From M55B129 sp034189085 (lineage in GTDB: Bacteria; Bacillota; Dethiobacteria; DTU022): a stretch of DNA of 40,195 nt. The translations under genes and the position numbers were made by a program. Position 1 is the stretch's first letter, and every line of letters begins with the position of its first letter. The stretch spans positions 1-40,195 of the forward strand of contig JAXHVH010000020.1 of NCBI GenBank assembly GCA_034189085.1, given 5' to 3'. The notes under the pieces are model-generated. The model was not told where the DNA came from. It saw only the letters and a list, made by a program, of their open reading frames with translations, and did not search any database. Shown here piece after piece: positions 39,211 through 40,195 of the stretch.

Positions 39211-40195
39211 ATGTTTATCAGGACAGTAGTTTCAAAAACGTCTACAGGCCCAACTGAATATTTGCAGCTTTGTCACAACTACCGGGACAAAAAGACCAGA
39301 GCATCAAAGACCAAAGTGCTCTACAGCTTTGGCCGGGCTGACCAGCTGGATGTAGCCGCGATCCGCCGCCTGATCAACAGCTTAAGCCGGTTTTTACCGG
39401 AACAGGATGCTTTGGTGCCTCAAGAAACTGAATACCTGGGCTCCCGGCAGCTTGGAGGCAGCTGGCTCTTGGATCAGATGTGGCAGCGGCTTGAAATTGA
39501 TCAAACCCTGACCAGGCTTTTAAAAGAACGCAAGTACGAAACGCCGATCGAACGGTTGCTCTTTGCCCTGGTGGCCAATCGTGCCCTGGCGCCTTCGAGC
39601 AAACTCCATATGGAACACTGGGTGGAAAATGAAACCTACATTTGCGCTCTTTCCACAGTCGAAGTCCACCAGCTCTACCGGGCTATGGATTTTTTACTGG
39701 AAGCCTCGGAGAAGATCCAGCATGACATCTTTTTCTCCGTCGCCAATATCTTCAACCTGGAAGTGGATCTGCTATTCCTTGATACAACGACCACCTACTT
39801 TGAGATTGACGGTGAAGATGAGGAACAGGACGGGTTACGCAAACGCGGATATGGTAAAGACAATCACCCGGAGCTGGCCCAGGTGGTCATTGCTTTTGCT
39901 GTAACTCGCGACGGGATTCCCGTCAGGTGCTGGGTATGGCCGGGCAACACCCCCGATCAAAATGTGATAGAAGAAGTGAAGCGGGACCTGAACAGCTGGC
40001 GTTTAAGCCGGGTGGTCATGGTCCAGGATACCGGTTTTAATTCCGAGACCAACTGCCGGGTCCTCCAGGGCGCTGGCGGCCACTACATTATCGGTGAAAA
40101 GCTTAGGCTGGGACCGAAGGGCAAATTGCATGAAGCCCTGCAGCAAAAAGGCAAATACCGCACCCTGGAAAACGGGTTGGAAATCAAAGAGTCGA
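39211..40195 (+). CDS. IS1634-type transposase, 3' end cut by the window
   Basis: From ATG 39211 the frame stays open to the window edge (328 codons). It starts FIRTVVSKTSTGPTEYLQLC, continues with SFGRADQLDVAAIRRLINSL, RALAPSSKLHMEHWV, and the first DDE acid in LFLDTTTTYFE, with VQDTGFNSETNCRVL as the likely second-acid region. This matches IS1634-family (IS4-like) transposases, usually 450-560 residues. No ribosome site is evident. The left end of the element should lie in 39098-39200, but a terminal repeat could not be confirmed without the other end. Confidence 0.85.
   Translation, partial: MFIRTVVSKTSTGPTEYLQLCHNYRDKKTRASKTKVLYSFGRADQLDVAAIRRLINSLSRFLPEQDALVPQETEYLGSRQLGGSWLLDQMWQRLEIDQTLTRLLKERKYETPIERLLFALVANRALAPSSKLHMEHWVENETYICALSTVEVHQLYRAMDFLLEASEKIQHDIFFSVANIFNLEVDLLFLDTTTTYFEIDGEDEEQDGLRKRGYGKDNHPELAQVVIAFAVTRDGIPVRCWVWPGNTPDQNVIEEVKRDLNSWRLSRVVMVQDTGFNSETNCRVLQGAGGHYIIGEKLRLGPKGKLHEALQQKGKYRTLENGLEIKES

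Overview
The window reads as a chromosomal segment of an anaerobic, low-to-mid GC member of the Bacillota (Clostridia-like). Evidence for this is the many TTG starts behind strong AGGAGG-type ribosome sites, rubredoxins, an N-type (sodium-motif) F-ATPase, a minimal SufC/SufB-type Fe-S system, a TRAP transporter, a candidate selenoprotein and consensus TTGACA/TATAAT promoters. No rRNA, tRNA or CRISPR array was seen, so a genus cannot be given.

Layout. 1-1050 is a scarred area: an IS66 transposase fragment fused to the tail of a GGDEF gene, then a tautomerase gene broken by one base in a T10 run. 1051-5234 holds a triple-PAS diguanylate cyclase, a lipoprotein with an internal duplication, glycerate kinase (-), and a small gene with an in-frame TGA followed by a hairpin, best read as a selenoprotein. 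5231-7499 (-) is rubredoxin plus a CPH-type copper P-ATPase. 7683-10291 is a compact sulfur-handling operon under a perfect sigma-A promoter: a cysteine-desulfurase-like protein that has lost its PLP lysine, an intact NifU/IscU scaffold, a TusA-like protein with a Cys-rich head, and a DsrE-like protein. 10336-13394 is a DctP-Q-M TRAP transporter; 13579-15275 carries an iron-sulfur flavoprotein (-) and a membrane-anchored polysaccharide deacetylase.

15433-22497 (-) is a heat-shock run: rubredoxin-like protein, dnaK, grpE, a DnaJ with half a zinc domain, cbpM, clpB. A Phd/PIN toxin-antitoxin pair (-) follows with its own promoter and operator. 23607-26806 (+) is smsC/smsB-like Fe-S assembly, then a cytidylate-kinase-like protein fused to a nuclease-like domain, then hpt. 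26833-27187 (-) is an apparently unassigned structured RNA gene of about 320 nt with its own promoter. A REP/RAYT element with four copies of a 27-bp hairpin repeat (27321-28445) lies directly before the N-ATPase operon atpDCQRBEFAG (28497-35655). The right end has an MFS exporter (-), a MoaD/ThiS-like protein, a class III aminotransferase and a truncated IS1634-type transposase.

Themes. Sulfur, Fe-S and possibly selenium handling recur: desulfurase-like pseudoenzyme, scaffold, sulfur carriers, SmsCB, two rubredoxin-type proteins, a flavodoxin with a CX2CX2CX5C motif and the TGA-containing gene. The strongest candidates for something new are the desulfurase-like pseudoenzyme operon, the structured RNA and the selenoprotein. 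All functional statements rest on motif reading by eye; no database search was possible.
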